NCBI RefSeq assembly: GCF_038404985.1
Contig: NZ_JBBKBA010000001.1
Location: 710,001-774,000, forward strand
Reading direction: 5' to 3'
From: Ferrovibrio sp. MS7
Lineage (GTDB): Bacteria > Pseudomonadota > Alphaproteobacteria > Ferrovibrionales > Ferrovibrionaceae
Length of the DNA: 64,000 nucleotides
Positions 1 to 9,112 of the stretch are shown piece after piece; the first letter of the stretch is position 1, and each line of letters begins with the position of its first letter. Under the pieces are notes generated by a model, which did not search any database, was not told the DNA's origin, and worked only from the letters and a program-made list of their open reading frames with translations. Made by a program: the position numbers and the translations under genes.

Positions 1-1052
1 ATGTGGTGCGCACCGGCGAAAACGATTTCTTCGTGCTGGAAGACAATGCCCGCACGCCCAGCGGCGTCAGCTACATGCTGGAAAACCGCGAGGCGATGAT
101 GCGCCTCTTCCCCGATCTTTTCGCCCAGGTGCGCGTTGCACCGGTGGGCCATTACGCCGATGCGCTGCTGCAAACCCTGCGCGAATGCGCGCCGCCGAAC
201 TGCAATGACGAACCCACCGTCGCGCTGCTCACGCCCGGCGTCTACAATTCAGCCTATTTCGAGCATGTCTTCCTCGCCGAGCAGATGGGCATCGAGCTGG
301 TGGAAGGCTCGGATCTCGTGGTCAAGGACGGCATCGTCTACATGCGCATGGTCGGTGGCCTCAAGCGCGTCGACGTGCTTTACCGCCGCCTCGATGATTC
401 CTTCCTCGATCCCCAGGCCTTCCGCAAGGATTCGATGATCGGCGTGCCGGGCCTGTTCGCCGCCTACAAGGCCGGCAACATCACCGTCACCAACGCGGTC
501 GGCACCGGCGTCGCCGACGACAAGTCGGTCTATCCCTATGTGCCGGACATGGTGCGCTTTTACTTGGGCGAAGAACCGACTTTGGCCAATGTGCCGACCC
601 ATATCCTGCGCCGGCCGGATGACCTGAAATACACGCTCGAGCATCTCGACGAGCTGGTGGTGAAGGAAGTGCATGGCTCCGGCGGCTACGGCATGCTGGT
701 CGGCCCGCGCGCCACCAAGGCCGAGATCGAGGCCTTCCGCGCCAAGATCATCGCCAAGCCTGAAGCCTATATCGCGCAGCCGACCCTGGCGCTCTCCACC
801 TGCCCGACTTTCGTCGAAAGCGGCCTGGCGCCGCGCCATGTCGATCTGCGGCCCTTCGTGCTGTCGGGCAACACCACGCGCATCGTGCCGGGCGGGCTGA
901 CCCGCGTCGCCTTGCGCGAAGGCTCGCTGGTGGTGAATTCCAGCCAGGGCGGCGGCACCAAGGATACCTGGGTGCTGGAACCGCTGCCCGGCGAGGTGAT
1001 GCCCGAGGAACCGGGCCCGTCGCAATCACAGTCGCAGACAGCGGGGGCTTGA
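1..1052 (+). CDS. Circularly permuted ATP-grasp protein (COG2308 type), 5' end outside the window
   Basis: Partial gene: the frame is open from the first bases, so the start lies upstream and about 349 C-terminal residues are seen. The run [20 protein letters not shown] is characteristic of the circularly permuted ATP-grasp family, which is predicted to form peptide-like bonds using ATP. A conserved [11 protein letters not shown] segment and a later RHVDLRPFV / GGLTRVAL segment fit the family C-terminal half. The stop lies 3 bp before the alpha-E gene, so the two are co-transcribed. In many bacteria this pair travels with a transglutaminase-like protein and the Anbu peptidase. The substrate is unknown. 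The family call is strong, the function inferred. Confidence 0.9.
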   Translation, partial: VVRTGENDFFVLEDNARTPSGVSYMLENREAMMRLFPDLFAQVRVAPVGHYADALLQTLRECAPPNCNDEPTVALLTPGVYNSAYFEHVFLAEQMGIELVEGSDLVVKDGIVYMRMVGGLKRVDVLYRRLDDSFLDPQAFRKDSMIGVPGLFAAYKAGNITVTNAVGTGVADDKSVYPYVPDMVRFYLGEEPTLANVPTHILRRPDDLKYTLEHLDELVVKEVHGSGGYGMLVGPRATKAEIEAFRAKIIAKPEAYIAQPTLALSTCPTFVESGLAPRHVDLRPFVLSGNTTRIVPGGLTRVALREGSLVVNSSQGGGTKDTWVLEPLPGEVMPEEPGPSQSQSQTAGA

Positions 1053-1055
1053 GCC

Positions 1056-1997
1056 ATGCTGAGCCGCGCCGCCGACAATCTCTACTGGATGATGCGCTAC
1101 GTCGAGCGCGCCGAGAACATGGCGCGCCTGCTCGATGTGACACACCGCATGTCGCTGATGGGTGCCGATACCGGCATGAACCAGTGGGATGCGGCGCTGA
1201 TCATCGCCGGCGCCGACAAGCCCTTTGCGCTGCGCGGCGGCACCGCCACGCCGCGCGCGGTGATCGACTTCCTGGCCTTCGCGCCGGACAACCCCTCCTC
1301 CATCGCCGCCTGCCTCAAGGGCGCGCGCGAGAATGCCCGCGCCATGCGGGCGCAGATCACCAACGAAGCCTGGGAAAGCATCAACGCCGCCTGGCTGGAA
1401 ATGCGCACGCTGACGCTCGACAAGGTGGAGGCCGACGGCCTGCGTGGCTTCTTCGACTGGGTGCGCGACCGCTCGCATCTCTTCCGTGGCGTCGCCGAAG
1501 GCACCATGCAGCGCGGCGATGCGTATCGTTTCATGCGCTTGGGCACGCTGATTGAGCGCGCGGATTCGACGGCGCGTATTCTCGATGTGAAATACCACAT
1601 CCTGCTGCCCAGCCCGCGCGATGTCGGCGGCGCGGTGGATTACTATCAGTGGGGCGCCCTGCTGCGCTCGGTATCGTCCTTCCGCATCTACCGCCAGATC
1701 TACCGCGACAGCATCACGCCGTTGCGCGTCGCCGAATTGCTGATCCTGCGCGACGACATGCCGCGCAGCCTGCATAACTGCTTCTCAGAAATCGTCGAGA
1801 TCATGCAGCATCTGCGCGTGCATTACCGGCGCGACTACGAATCCGTGCGGCTGGCCGAACGCCTGCTGATGAAGCTGCGCTATGGCACGATTGATGAAAT
1901 CGTCGCCAAGGGCCTGCACGAATATCTCACCGAGGCAATCGACCAGAATATCGAACTCGGCAGCATGATCGCCCAGGATTTCATGCACACGGCGTGA
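1056..1997 (+). CDS. Alpha-E domain protein (DUF403, COG2307)
   Basis: A 313-residue, mostly helical protein. It opens with MLSRAADNLYWMMRYVERAE, the family signature, and carries internal RFMRLGTLIERADSTARILD. The length is normal for the alpha-E family. The biochemical role is unknown; genome context in many bacteria ties it to a circularly permuted ATP-grasp enzyme and to the Anbu peptidase, suggesting a peptide-tagging or peptide-synthesis function (inference). The start ATG follows the upstream stop by 3 bp, so translation is likely coupled. The gene is closed by a strong hairpin shared with the convergent chemoreceptor gene. Confidence 0.92.
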   Translation: MLSRAADNLYWMMRYVERAENMARLLDVTHRMSLMGADTGMNQWDAALIIAGADKPFALRGGTATPRAVIDFLAFAPDNPSSIAACLKGARENARAMRAQITNEAWESINAAWLEMRTLTLDKVEADGLRGFFDWVRDRSHLFRGVAEGTMQRGDAYRFMRLGTLIERADSTARILDVKYHILLPSPRDVGGAVDYYQWGALLRSVSSFRIYRQIYRDSITPLRVAELLILRDDMPRSLHNCFSEIVEIMQHLRVHYRRDYESVRLAERLLMKLRYGTIDEIVAKGLHEYLTEAIDQNIELGSMIAQDFMHTA

Positions 1998-2019
1998 GCT
2001 TGAAGCGTCGGTTCAGGCA

Positions 2020-2061
2020 ATAAACAAAACCGCCGCTCCAACGAGCGGCGGTTTTGTTTAT
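2020..2061. terminator. Bidirectional intrinsic terminator
   Basis: A perfect 19-bp inverted repeat (2020-2038 and 2043-2061) with a CAAC loop. The stem is GC-rich in the middle, with A-rich and T-rich flanks on both strands. It lies between two convergent genes, so it can serve both. Confidence 0.9.
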
Positions 2062-2082
2062 CTGCCGGGATGCGGCGCCGGA

Positions 2083-5000
2083 TCAGAATTCCTTCCAATC
2101 ATCGTCATCGTCGCGCTTGGCTGGCGTGGCGCCGGCGGGTGCCGGGCGCAGCAGCTTTTGCGGTGCCGGTGTGGCTGCCGCCGGCTTGGGCGCTGCCGGC
2201 TTGGGTGCGGCGGCAGTCGGCTTTGTTGCCGCAGGCTTGGCGGCAACCGGCTTGGCTGCAGCCGGCTTGGCCGCAGCCGGGGCCGGCTTCGGTGCGGCGC
2301 GCGGCGCCTCGCGGGTCGTCGCCATCTCCATGCCGGCGAAATGACGCGCCACCTGGGCCTTGGCGCTATCTTCCGCGAAGTAGCGCACCGCCACCATGTT
2401 GTCTTCCAGCCGCACCACGGTTGCCTCGGCGCTGAAATTCATGCCGACGCTTTGCAGCGCTGCCTTGAGCGACAGCCTGGTGCCCAGTGCCGGTGTCGGT
2501 TCCACCGGGCCGAACAGCATGCCGAACTGGCTCCAGTTGCGCGCCCGGTAGCTGCGGCCGCCGGTCTCGATGACATCGCTCGGGCCGAGATCGAAGCGGC
2601 TGTCGCGGCGACGTTCGGACAGCGCGGCGCCGCCGCGGTCGAAGAAGCCGACCAGGTCGGCCAGTTCGTTGGCCTGGAAGGCCAGGTTCTGCGTCGCGGC
2701 GCTGGTCTCTTCCACCAGGGCACCGTTGCGCTGGGTCATCTCGTCCATGTTCAGGATCGCGGTGTTGAGTTCCTGCATGGCGCGGGCCTGCTCGCCGCTG
2801 GCCGCGGCGATTTCCGCCACCAGGTCGGAGGCCTGCTTGATGGCGCCGACGATTTCCTCCAGCGCCTTGCCGGTCTGGCCCACCAGGTCGACGCCGGTTT
2901 TCACCTGGGCGTTGGAATTCTGGATCAGCGCCTTGATGTCCTTGGAAGCGCCCGCCGAGCGCTGCGCTAGGCTGCGCACTTCCTGCGCCACCACGGCGAA
3001 ACCCTTGCCGGCCTCGCCAGCGCGGGCCGCTTCCACGGAAGCGTTCAGCGCCAGCAGGTTGGTCTGGAAGGCGATCTCGTCGATCAGGGTCATGATCTCG
3101 GCGATGCGCTGGGCGCCGCTTTCGATCTCGCCCATCGCCTTCATGGCGCTGCTCACCACCACACCGCCCTTGGCGGCAATGTCGCGGGCGGCGGCGGCGC
3201 GATGATCGGCGGCCTGGGCATTCTCGGCGGTCTGGCGCACCGTCTCGGTCACCTGCTGCATCGCGGCGGCCGATTGCTCCAGCGTTGCCGCCTGGCTTTC
3301 GGTGCGCTGCGCCAGGTCCTGGGTGCCGGTGGCGATTTCGCCGGCTGAGTTGTTCACGTTGCCGGCGGCAATACCGATCTTGCCGGTGATGTCGTTCAGC
3401 TTGTCGATGGTGGCGTTGCAGTTTTCCTGCAGCCGCTTGAGCTGGCCGTCATACTGGCCGGTCATGCGCTGGCTGAGGCGACCATGGGCGAGCGCATCCA
3501 TCACGCCGTCGATGTCGTTCACGGCGCGGGCCATGGTATCCACCATGCCGTTCACGCCGCCGGCAATGTCGCGCATGAAGCCGGTCTTGCCGTCGAGATT
3601 GACGCGCTGGCTGAAATCACCCTGCTGCGCCGCCTGCACCAAGCCAGCCACTTCATGCTGCACCATCAGCAGTTCAGTCACGTTCTTCCATTCCACGGCG
3701 GCACCAAGCCGCTTGCCAGTGGCATCGAAGACCGGCACCGCGGTCAGTTCAAACGACAGGCCGCCGAGCTTGAGATTGCCGGCCAGCGGCGCGGCGAGCG
3801 TGCCGAGCTGGCGCTGCTGCAAGGCTGGATCGCGCAGCAACGTATCGATTGGCGCGCCCAGCAGAGCGGCGGCATCGAAGCCCGGAATCTCGCGGCGGAT
3901 CGCTGCGGCTGCCTCGCCGAACACGCGCATCGCGGCATTGTTGAGGAAGACCAGCCTGCCCTGCTCGTCGGCCAGGATCACCGGGTTGGTCAGGCTGTTC
4001 AACGTCTCCTTGGTCTGCAGCCCGGTGACGATACGGTCGCGCACCGTCAGCACTTCGCGCAAGGCGGCGCCGATTTCATCGCTGCGCTCGGCGCCCTTGG
4101 TGTCGATATCCACCTTGCCGGCGGAAAGTTCGCTCATGGCATTGGCCAGGCGCAGGATCGGGCGGGCGAAGGCATTGCCATAGGGCTGGCCGATCACCAG
4201 CGCGCCAAGCAGCGCCAGGGCCAGCACGATCAGCATTTCAAACTCGACCTCATAGAGCGTATCAAAGGCCTGCTTGGTCGGCACCCGCACCAGGATCGAC
4301 CAGCCGAGGCCGGGATAGCCATAGGCGCCGCTGGAATGGAAGTAGCCGACTACCTGCGCAACGCCGGTACGGAGATGCTTGCCTTCCATGCCGCCATTGC
4401 GGCCGGCCACGGCCTCGCGTGCCGCCACAAGACCGCCCTCGGCCAGATTCAGCTTGCCGATGACATTGAAGTCGCGCTTGTACTTGTGGTTCTGCAGCAG
4501 GGCGGGGTCGTAATCCACCAATATGGTGCCCTTGGGGTCCAGAATGGTGATCGAGGTATTGTCGTTGCCGGCGATTTCGAATTGCTTATGCGCCGCTTCC
4601 GCGATGTCTTCCACCAGCGCCATGTCAGCGAAATTCGCCCATACCGCCACGGTCTTGCCGTCGGTATCCTGCACCGGGGCGGCGAAGATCATGGCGTAAT
4701 CATCGCCAGCATAAAGCGTGCTGAGTTCCGGATGGCGGGTGGGCTGTTCCACCACGCTGCCGGTGAAGCCATCCTTGCCGACCAGGAACTTGCCGGCCAG
4801 GGCATCGCGCAGCCAGGCGGCATTGGCGTAGTTGCCCTGGTAGAGCGCCGCGGTGTTGAGCGGCTTGCCGGCGGCATCCTTGCTGTTCACCGCCAGCACC
4901 TTGCCATCCGGCGATACCAGCAGCATCAGCTTATAGACGCCGTAATTCGCCATGTAGCGGTCCATGGCCTGCACCAGCGGGTTCTTCTCGCCGGGCTGGC

Positions 5001-5250
5001 CCCAGTTGGCCGGGTCCATGGCGGCGGTGTTGTAGCCGAAGGCCTGCACGTCGCCATAGCGTTCGAACAGGTTGCGGTCGATCACGTCGGAGACATTTAC
5101 CGCCATGGCAGCGAATTCATTCACCGCGTCCTGGCGGAACTTGCCGAACTGGTAGTAGATGACGCCCGACAGCACCAGCATCGGCACCACCGCGAAAGCT
5201 ACCAGGGCGGCAACGATCTTGCCGCGTATACCAAGTTTAACCGTCATCAT
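2083..5250 (-). CDS. Methyl-accepting chemotaxis protein with PAS and C-terminal PilZ domains
   Basis: A 1055-residue transmembrane chemoreceptor, longer than usual. Order of parts: membrane helix about 11-34, Cache-like extracytoplasmic sensor about 40-330, second helix about 338-357, HAMP about 358-410, PAS-like domain about 412-530, linker, then the methyl-accepting domain with the hairpin tip near 722-755 ([20 protein letters not shown]). After it comes a PilZ domain (about 879-960) with both c-di-GMP motifs: RRDSR at 881-885 and NWSQFG at 905-910. An Ala/Pro/Lys-rich tether (about 975-1046) ends in DWKEF, a CheR/CheB-type docking pentapeptide. The layout resembles Azospirillum Tlp1 (family knowledge). 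It interrupts the Anbu gene group on the opposite strand. The ligand is unknown. Confidence 0.93.
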   Translation of the reverse strand: MMTVKLGIRGKIVAALVAFAVVPMLVLSGVIYYQFGKFRQDAVNEFAAMAVNVSDVIDRNLFERYGDVQAFGYNTAAMDPANWGQPGEKNPLVQAMDRYMANYGVYKLMLLVSPDGKVLAVNSKDAAGKPLNTAALYQGNYANAAWLRDALAGKFLVGKDGFTGSVVEQPTRHPELSTLYAGDDYAMIFAAPVQDTDGKTVAVWANFADMALVEDIAEAAHKQFEIAGNDNTSITILDPKGTILVDYDPALLQNHKYKRDFNVIGKLNLAEGGLVAAREAVAGRNGGMEGKHLRTGVAQVVGYFHSSGAYGYPGLGWSILVRVPTKQAFDTLYEVEFEMLIVLALALLGALVIGQPYGNAFARPILRLANAMSELSAGKVDIDTKGAERSDEIGAALREVLTVRDRIVTGLQTKETLNSLTNPVILADEQGRLVFLNNAAMRVFGEAAAAIRREIPGFDAAALLGAPIDTLLRDPALQQRQLGTLAAPLAGNLKLGGLSFELTAVPVFDATGKRLGAAVEWKNVTELLMVQHEVAGLVQAAQQGDFSQRVNLDGKTGFMRDIAGGVNGMVDTMARAVNDIDGVMDALAHGRLSQRMTGQYDGQLKRLQENCNATIDKLNDITGKIGIAAGNVNNSAGEIATGTQDLAQRTESQAATLEQSAAAMQQVTETVRQTAENAQAADHRAAAARDIAAKGGVVVSSAMKAMGEIESGAQRIAEIMTLIDEIAFQTNLLALNASVEAARAGEAGKGFAVVAQEVRSLAQRSAGASKDIKALIQNSNAQVKTGVDLVGQTGKALEEIVGAIKQASDLVAEIAAASGEQARAMQELNTAILNMDEMTQRNGALVEETSAATQNLAFQANELADLVGFFDRGGAALSERRRDSRFDLGPSDVIETGGRSYRARNWSQFGMLFGPVEPTPALGTRLSLKAALQSVGMNFSAEATVVRLEDNMVAVRYFAEDSAKAQVARHFAGMEMATTREAPRAAPKPAPAAAKPAAAKPVAAKPAATKPTAAAPKPAAPKPAAATPAPQKLLRPAPAGATPAKRDDDDDWKEF

Positions 5251-5484
5251 ACCGCTCCATCAGAATCTCTGCCCTGGCCAGGGCAGAGGGCCAGATTTTC
5301 CCGGCCAAGCTTGGTGAATCGCAACCGCCGATATACTCGACGCTTCTCGCGATAGGACCAGTTACTTTGGGGTAAGAGTTTGGTTTGTGAGCAAAAAATA
5401 ACGATACTGGGCGCATGGCCGGAGACGGCGGCGCCGAAAAAGGTATAATCACTCGTTGTATACATCCAAACGGGCATTTCTGTC
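5251..5484. promoter_or_regulatory. Divergent promoter region between the chemoreceptor and Anbu genes
   Basis: This 234-bp gap separates two divergently read genes and must hold both promoters. A perfect TATAAT at 5444-5449 faces the Anbu gene, 36 bp before its ATG, but no good -35 hexamer stands 16-18 bp upstream. The middle part (about 5365-5405) is AT-rich. No clear operator dyad is seen. Confidence 0.4.
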
Positions 5485-6222
5485 ATGACCTATTGTGTTG
5501 GGCTCAACCTGCGCGACGGAATCGTGATGCTGGCCGACAGCCGCACCAATGCCGGCGTCGACAGCATCGCCACCTTCGGCAAGATGCATGTATGGCAGAA
5601 GCCGGGCGACCGCGTGCTGGCGCTCTGCACCGCCGGCAACCTGTCGCTCAGCCAGTCGGTGGTGTCGCTGCTCAACGACGGTTTCACCGACGCGGAAGGC
5701 AAGCAGCATGATCTGATGCAGGCCGGCCGCATGTTCGAGGCCGCCGGCATGGTCGGCGCCGCGATCCGCGAAGTGGCGCGGCGCGATGGCGAGGGGCTGA
5801 AGCAGGAAGGCATCGAGCCGAACCTGACCATGCTGCTCGGTGGCCAGATCAAGGGCCGCCCGACCCAGCTCTACATGCTCTACTATGCCGGCAATTTCAT
5901 CCGCGCCACCGAGGACACGCCGTTCCTGCAGATCGGCGAGGCGAAATACGGCAAGCCGATCCTCGACCGCGTCATCCGTCCGGACACGCCGCTGATCGAG
6001 GCAGCGAAATGCGCCCTGATCTCGATGGATTCGACGCTGCGCTCGAATATCTCGGTCGGCCTGCCGCTGGATCTGCTGATCCTGCGCAAGGATGATTTCA
6101 AGCCCGCCCTGCGCCGCCGCATCGATGCCGACGATCCCTATTTCAACGATATCCGCCGCCGCTGGGGCGAAGGCCTGCGCTCGGTCTTCGCCACCACGCC
6201 CGACCCGGATTGGGGCCTCTAA
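5485..6222 (+). CDS. Anbu-type (ancestral proteasome beta-like) peptidase
   Basis: A 245-residue member of the Ntn-hydrolase proteasome-like family COG3484 (Anbu/BPH). It begins MTYCVGLNLRDGIVMLADSR. After removal of Met, Thr1 would be the N-terminal nucleophile, with Asp17 (in LADSR) and Lys32 (in FGKM) as the expected partners. Later GNLSLSQSVVSLL and LTMLLGGQIKG segments fit the beta-subunit fold. Anbu proteins form open-ring or lock-washer assemblies (family knowledge). Neighbours upstream on the same strand are the ATP-grasp and alpha-E genes usually found with Anbu, but a 3.2-kb chemoreceptor gene lies between and the usual transglutaminase gene is missing here. The same genome also has HslV (26292-26849). 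Confidence 0.92.
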   Translation: MTYCVGLNLRDGIVMLADSRTNAGVDSIATFGKMHVWQKPGDRVLALCTAGNLSLSQSVVSLLNDGFTDAEGKQHDLMQAGRMFEAAGMVGAAIREVARRDGEGLKQEGIEPNLTMLLGGQIKGRPTQLYMLYYAGNFIRATEDTPFLQIGEAKYGKPILDRVIRPDTPLIEAAKCALISMDSTLRSNISVGLPLDLLILRKDDFKPALRRRIDADDPYFNDIRRRWGEGLRSVFATTPDPDWGL

Positions 6223-6227
6223 GCGTG

Positions 6228-6270
6228 CGAGCCTCCAGTGGAGGCTCGTGGGCGCAGAGGCCCGAAGGGC
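6228..6270. repeat. Intergenic repeat module: hairpin plus 23-bp conserved tail
   Basis: A 9-bp stem (6228-6236 with 6240-6248) is followed by a 23-bp segment (6248-6270) that recurs with one mismatch at 35786-35808. The stem sequence differs at the second copy but stays self-complementary. No protein is supported here. Confidence 0.75.
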
Positions 6271-6299
6271 AGCGCGCAAAATCCCGCATCAAAATGGTC

Positions 6300-6424
6300 T
6301 CGTCATGCCCGCACTTGATGCGGGCATCTCATGCCATGCGGACTGAGATCGCCGGGTCAAGCCCGGCGATGACGAGTAATATAAAACGATAAGTGCGTCA
6401 TGCCGGCTTTCGCGGGAATGACGA
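6300..6424. repeat. Palindromic alphaproteobacterial intergenic repeat elements
   Basis: Two adjacent REP-like elements. The first (6300-6374) has outer ends CGTCAT and ATGACG and contains two hairpins: GATGCCCGC-type arms near 6306-6327 and GCCGGGTCAAGCCCGGC near 6351-6367. Its first 31 bases are identical to 35696-35726. The second (about 6396-6424) is a shorter CGTCAT...ATGACG dyad. They fill the gap between the convergent Anbu and phosphoesterase genes. Confidence 0.8.
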
Positions 6425-6431
6425 CAGAAGG

Positions 6432-7247
6432 TCAATCAATCAGCTTGCCGTTTTCGTCGAAGAACGGGAATGGGCCGGGATAGTCGCCGATGGGGGCGAC
6501 ATGGCTGACCAGCAGGCCGTCGCGCCAGCGGTGCAGCATGAAGCCCGGCGGCTCCATGCGGAAACGGCTCGGCGCGTCGTCGCGCAGGTCGAGCGCCACC
6601 TGATGCGCCGGGCTCGGGCTGGTCATCACGGCGCGGCCACCGACGCGGGCATGGATGGTGCGATGCAGGTGGCCACAGAGGATCAGTTCGATCTGGGGAT
6701 GCTTGGCCACAATATCAGCGAAACCCTCGCGCCCGATCAGGCCGATATCGTCCATATGGCCGATGCCGGTCTCAAACGGCGGGTGATGCATCATCACCAG
6801 GGTCGGCCGCTGCGGCTGCTCGGCCAGTGTCTTGTCGAGCCAGGCCAGCCGCTTGGCGCAGATTTCCCCGCCGCCTTTGCCTGGAATGATGGTGTCGAGC
6901 CCGATTAGCCGCAGCGGCCAGTCCTCCACGGCATATTGCAGAAAGCCGGAAGCCGGGAAATAGCCGCCGGCCTTGAACGCCTCACGCATCGGGTCGCGCG
7001 CATCATGGTTGCCCGGCACCACGTAGAGCGGCTGCGTCAACGGCGCGATGATCTCCTGCAGATGGGCGTATTCCTCTGGCCGGCCGAGATCCACCAGGTC
7101 ACCGGTCATGATGATCAGGTCCGGCTGCGGGTTCAGCTTCTGCACTTCCGCGACGCAGACCCGCAGCATGTCGGCGGTATCCACCTTCTTGTAGGCGAGC
7201 TTGCCCGGCAGCTTGATATGGGTGTCGGTGATCTGGCAGATCAGCAT
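6432..7247 (-). CDS. Metallophosphoesterase (CpdA/GpdQ-like phosphodiesterase)
   Basis: A 271-residue class III cyclic-nucleotide/glycerophosphodiester phosphodiesterase-like enzyme. All dinuclear metal motifs are visible: DTH near residue 8, GDLVD near 50, GNHD near 79-82, MMHHPP near 152-157 and GHLHR near 190-194. Family members cleave cAMP or glycerophosphodiesters using two metal ions in the cytoplasm. It is the last gene of a five-gene ABC operon, 11 bp after the ATPase gene, and lies under a DeoR/GlpR-like regulator. That favours a glycerophosphodiester or related imported phosphodiester as substrate (inference); cAMP remains possible. Confidence 0.88.
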   Translation of the reverse strand: MLICQITDTHIKLPGKLAYKKVDTADMLRVCVAEVQKLNPQPDLIIMTGDLVDLGRPEEYAHLQEIIAPLTQPLYVVPGNHDARDPMREAFKAGGYFPASGFLQYAVEDWPLRLIGLDTIIPGKGGGEICAKRLAWLDKTLAEQPQRPTLVMMHHPPFETGIGHMDDIGLIGREGFADIVAKHPQIELILCGHLHRTIHARVGGRAVMTSPSPAHQVALDLRDDAPSRFRMEPPGFMLHRWRDGLLVSHVAPIGDYPGPFPFFDENGKLID

Positions 7248-7258
7248 GGTGTGCTCTC

Positions 7259-8293
7259 CTACAGCGCCAGCAGGCTCTGCGGATCGATGCGCAGGCCCAC
7301 CCGCTCGCCGCGCTGGAAATCGCGCCGCTGCGTCGTCTCTACCACCAAAGGCTTGTCCTCGCCCACCGCCACGAATAGCCGCGTGCGGTCGCCGAGGAAA
7401 AACGCCGCGTCGATGCTGCCTTCGAGATGCGCCTCAGTACCTTCCGCCAGATGGGTGTCCTCGGGCCGGAACATCGCCTCGGCGGCCTGCGCCGGGGCAT
7501 TCGGCCAGGGCACCAGGCCGGCGGCGGCGCGGAAACCGCCTGATTCCACACGGCCCCGGATGCGGTTCATGGTGCCGATGAATTCAGCAACGAAACGCGT
7601 CGCCGGCTGGCGGTAGATGTCACGCGGGCTGCCCACTTGCGCCACCCGGCCATGGTCCATCACCACGATGCGGTCACCCAGCGCCATCGCCTCGGCCTGG
7701 TCATGGGTCACATACACCGCCGTGATGCCGAGGCGCCGCAGCAGGCTGTCGATTTCAAGGCGCAACGTGTCGCGCAGCTTGGCATCGAGCGCGGTCAGCG
7801 GTTCATCCAGCAGCAGGGCGCGCGGCTCGGCGGCCAAGGCACGCGCCAGCGCAACACGCTGGCGCTGGCCGCCGGAAAGCTGCTCGATGCGGCGGTCGGC
7901 CAGCGGCTCGATGCGCATCATGGCGAGCAGTTCGGCGACGCGCTGCTTCACGGCTGCTGGCGCGGTTTTGCGGATGCGCAGACCGTAACCGATATTCTCT
8001 GCCACGCTCATGTTGGGAAACAGCGCATAGGACTGGAACACCATGCCGACATTGCGCTTCTCGATCGGCAGCGGCGTCACGTCGGCGCCATCGAACAGCA
8101 CGCCGCCGCCGGCATCGGGGCTTTCCAGCCCGGCGATGATGCGCAACGTGGTGGTCTTGCCGCAACCGGAAGGCCCGAGGAACACCACCGTCTGGCCGGC
8201 GCCGATTTCGAGGTTCAGCGGCTCCAACGCCTTGGTGCCATCGGGAAAGGTCTTGGAGCATTGCTCCAGGCGGATCGAGACGGGCTGCATCAT
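7259..8293 (-). CDS. ABC transporter ATP-binding protein (spermidine/putrescine/iron type)
   Basis: A 344-residue ATPase of the PotA/FbpC/UgpC class. Walker A GPSGCGKTT, signature LSGGQRQRV and Walker B ALLLDEPL are intact; a TOBE-like domain occupies about the last 100 residues (EDTHLAEG onward). It energises import through the two adjacent permeases at the inner membrane. A second Met directly follows the first, so the start is uncertain by one codon. Six bp separate it from the upstream permease gene. The substrate is not fixed by the sequence; the operon context points to a phosphodiester or polyol phosphate. Confidence 0.93.
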   Translation of the reverse strand: MMQPVSIRLEQCSKTFPDGTKALEPLNLEIGAGQTVVFLGPSGCGKTTTLRIIAGLESPDAGGGVLFDGADVTPLPIEKRNVGMVFQSYALFPNMSVAENIGYGLRIRKTAPAAVKQRVAELLAMMRIEPLADRRIEQLSGGQRQRVALARALAAEPRALLLDEPLTALDAKLRDTLRLEIDSLLRRLGITAVYVTHDQAEAMALGDRIVVMDHGRVAQVGSPRDIYRQPATRFVAEFIGTMNRIRGRVESGGFRAAAGLVPWPNAPAQAAEAMFRPEDTHLAEGTEAHLEGSIDAAFFLGDRTRLFVAVGEDKPLVVETTQRRDFQRGERVGLRIDPQSLLAL

Positions 8294-8299
8294 GGTGGG

Positions 8300-9106
8300 T
8301 TACTCCTCATCCGCCTGAAAGCGCGGCTTGGCCGCCTGTCCCATCGCCTGCATGGCGATCAGCAGCGGCACGATCATCAGGAAAAAGACCAGGGTATAGG
8401 CACTGCCGATTTCGAGCCGCAAAGACGCATAGGCATCGGCGAGGCCGACGGGCAAAGTCTTGGTCAGTGGCGTGTGCAGCAGCCAGGTCATGTTGAATTC
8501 GCCCATGGACAGCGTCACCACCATCAGCGAGCCGGCGAGAATGCCGCCCCGGCAATTCGGCAGCACGACATGGAAGAAGCGTTGCCGGAAACTGGCGCCG
8601 AGCGAGGCGGCGCCTTCCTCGAGCGTCTTGAGGTCAATCGCCATCAGCACCACCAGCACCGAGCGCACCATGAACGGCAGCGTGAACAGCACATGGCCGA
8701 CCAGGATGAAGGCCGACGAGGTGCGGAAACCGCCAGCGCCGCCATACATCACGATCAGCGCCAAGGCAGTAGCCAGGCCCGGCACCGCCACCGGCATCAC
8801 CAGCAATTCCTCGATGGCGCGGCTGAAGGCATTCTGTCGTTTCGCCAGCACATAGGCGGCGGGAATGCCGAGCAGCAACGTGATCACGAGGCAGGCCAGC
8901 GACAGCGCGATGGAATGGAAAATGGTGTTGCGGTAGCCGGACCATACTTCCAGCACCCAGCGCAGCGTGAGTCCGCTGGAGAGGCCGGTCTGGTAATTCA
9001 CCGTGAGGCCGGCCAGTACCGAAAGGATCACCGGCACCACCAGGAAGGCGCAGACGGTGAGCGTGAAGGCGAGCTGCAGCCAGAACAGCGGTGTGCGTTT
9101 CATCAT
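8300..9106 (-). CDS. ABC transporter permease (second)
   Basis: A 268-residue inner-membrane permease with about six helices. The first is at roughly 8-30. The EAA loop EEGAASLGASFRQRFFHVVLP lies about two thirds along and contacts the ATPase. It is the PotC/UgpE-like partner of the preceding permease, with 6 bp between the genes. It forms the translocation pore with the other permease for the solute captured by the binding protein encoded upstream. Confidence 0.92.
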   Translation of the reverse strand: MMKRTPLFWLQLAFTLTVCAFLVVPVILSVLAGLTVNYQTGLSSGLTLRWVLEVWSGYRNTIFHSIALSLACLVITLLLGIPAAYVLAKRQNAFSRAIEELLVMPVAVPGLATALALIVMYGGAGGFRTSSAFILVGHVLFTLPFMVRSVLVVLMAIDLKTLEEGAASLGASFRQRFFHVVLPNCRGGILAGSLMVVTLSMGEFNMTWLLHTPLTKTLPVGLADAYASLRLEIGSAYTLVFFLMIVPLLIAMQAMGQAAKPRFQADEE

Positions 9107-9112
9107 CGCCCC

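Noticed and set aside
1026-1775. Minus-strand frame opposite the alpha-E gene
   Set aside because: Overlaps a well-defined family gene and has Arg/His/Ala shadow composition.
3484-5355. Long plus-strand open frame antisense to the first chemoreceptor
   Set aside because: His/Gln/Gly-rich, low-complexity translation with no family resemblance; it mirrors the GC-rich codons of the minus-strand receptor gene.
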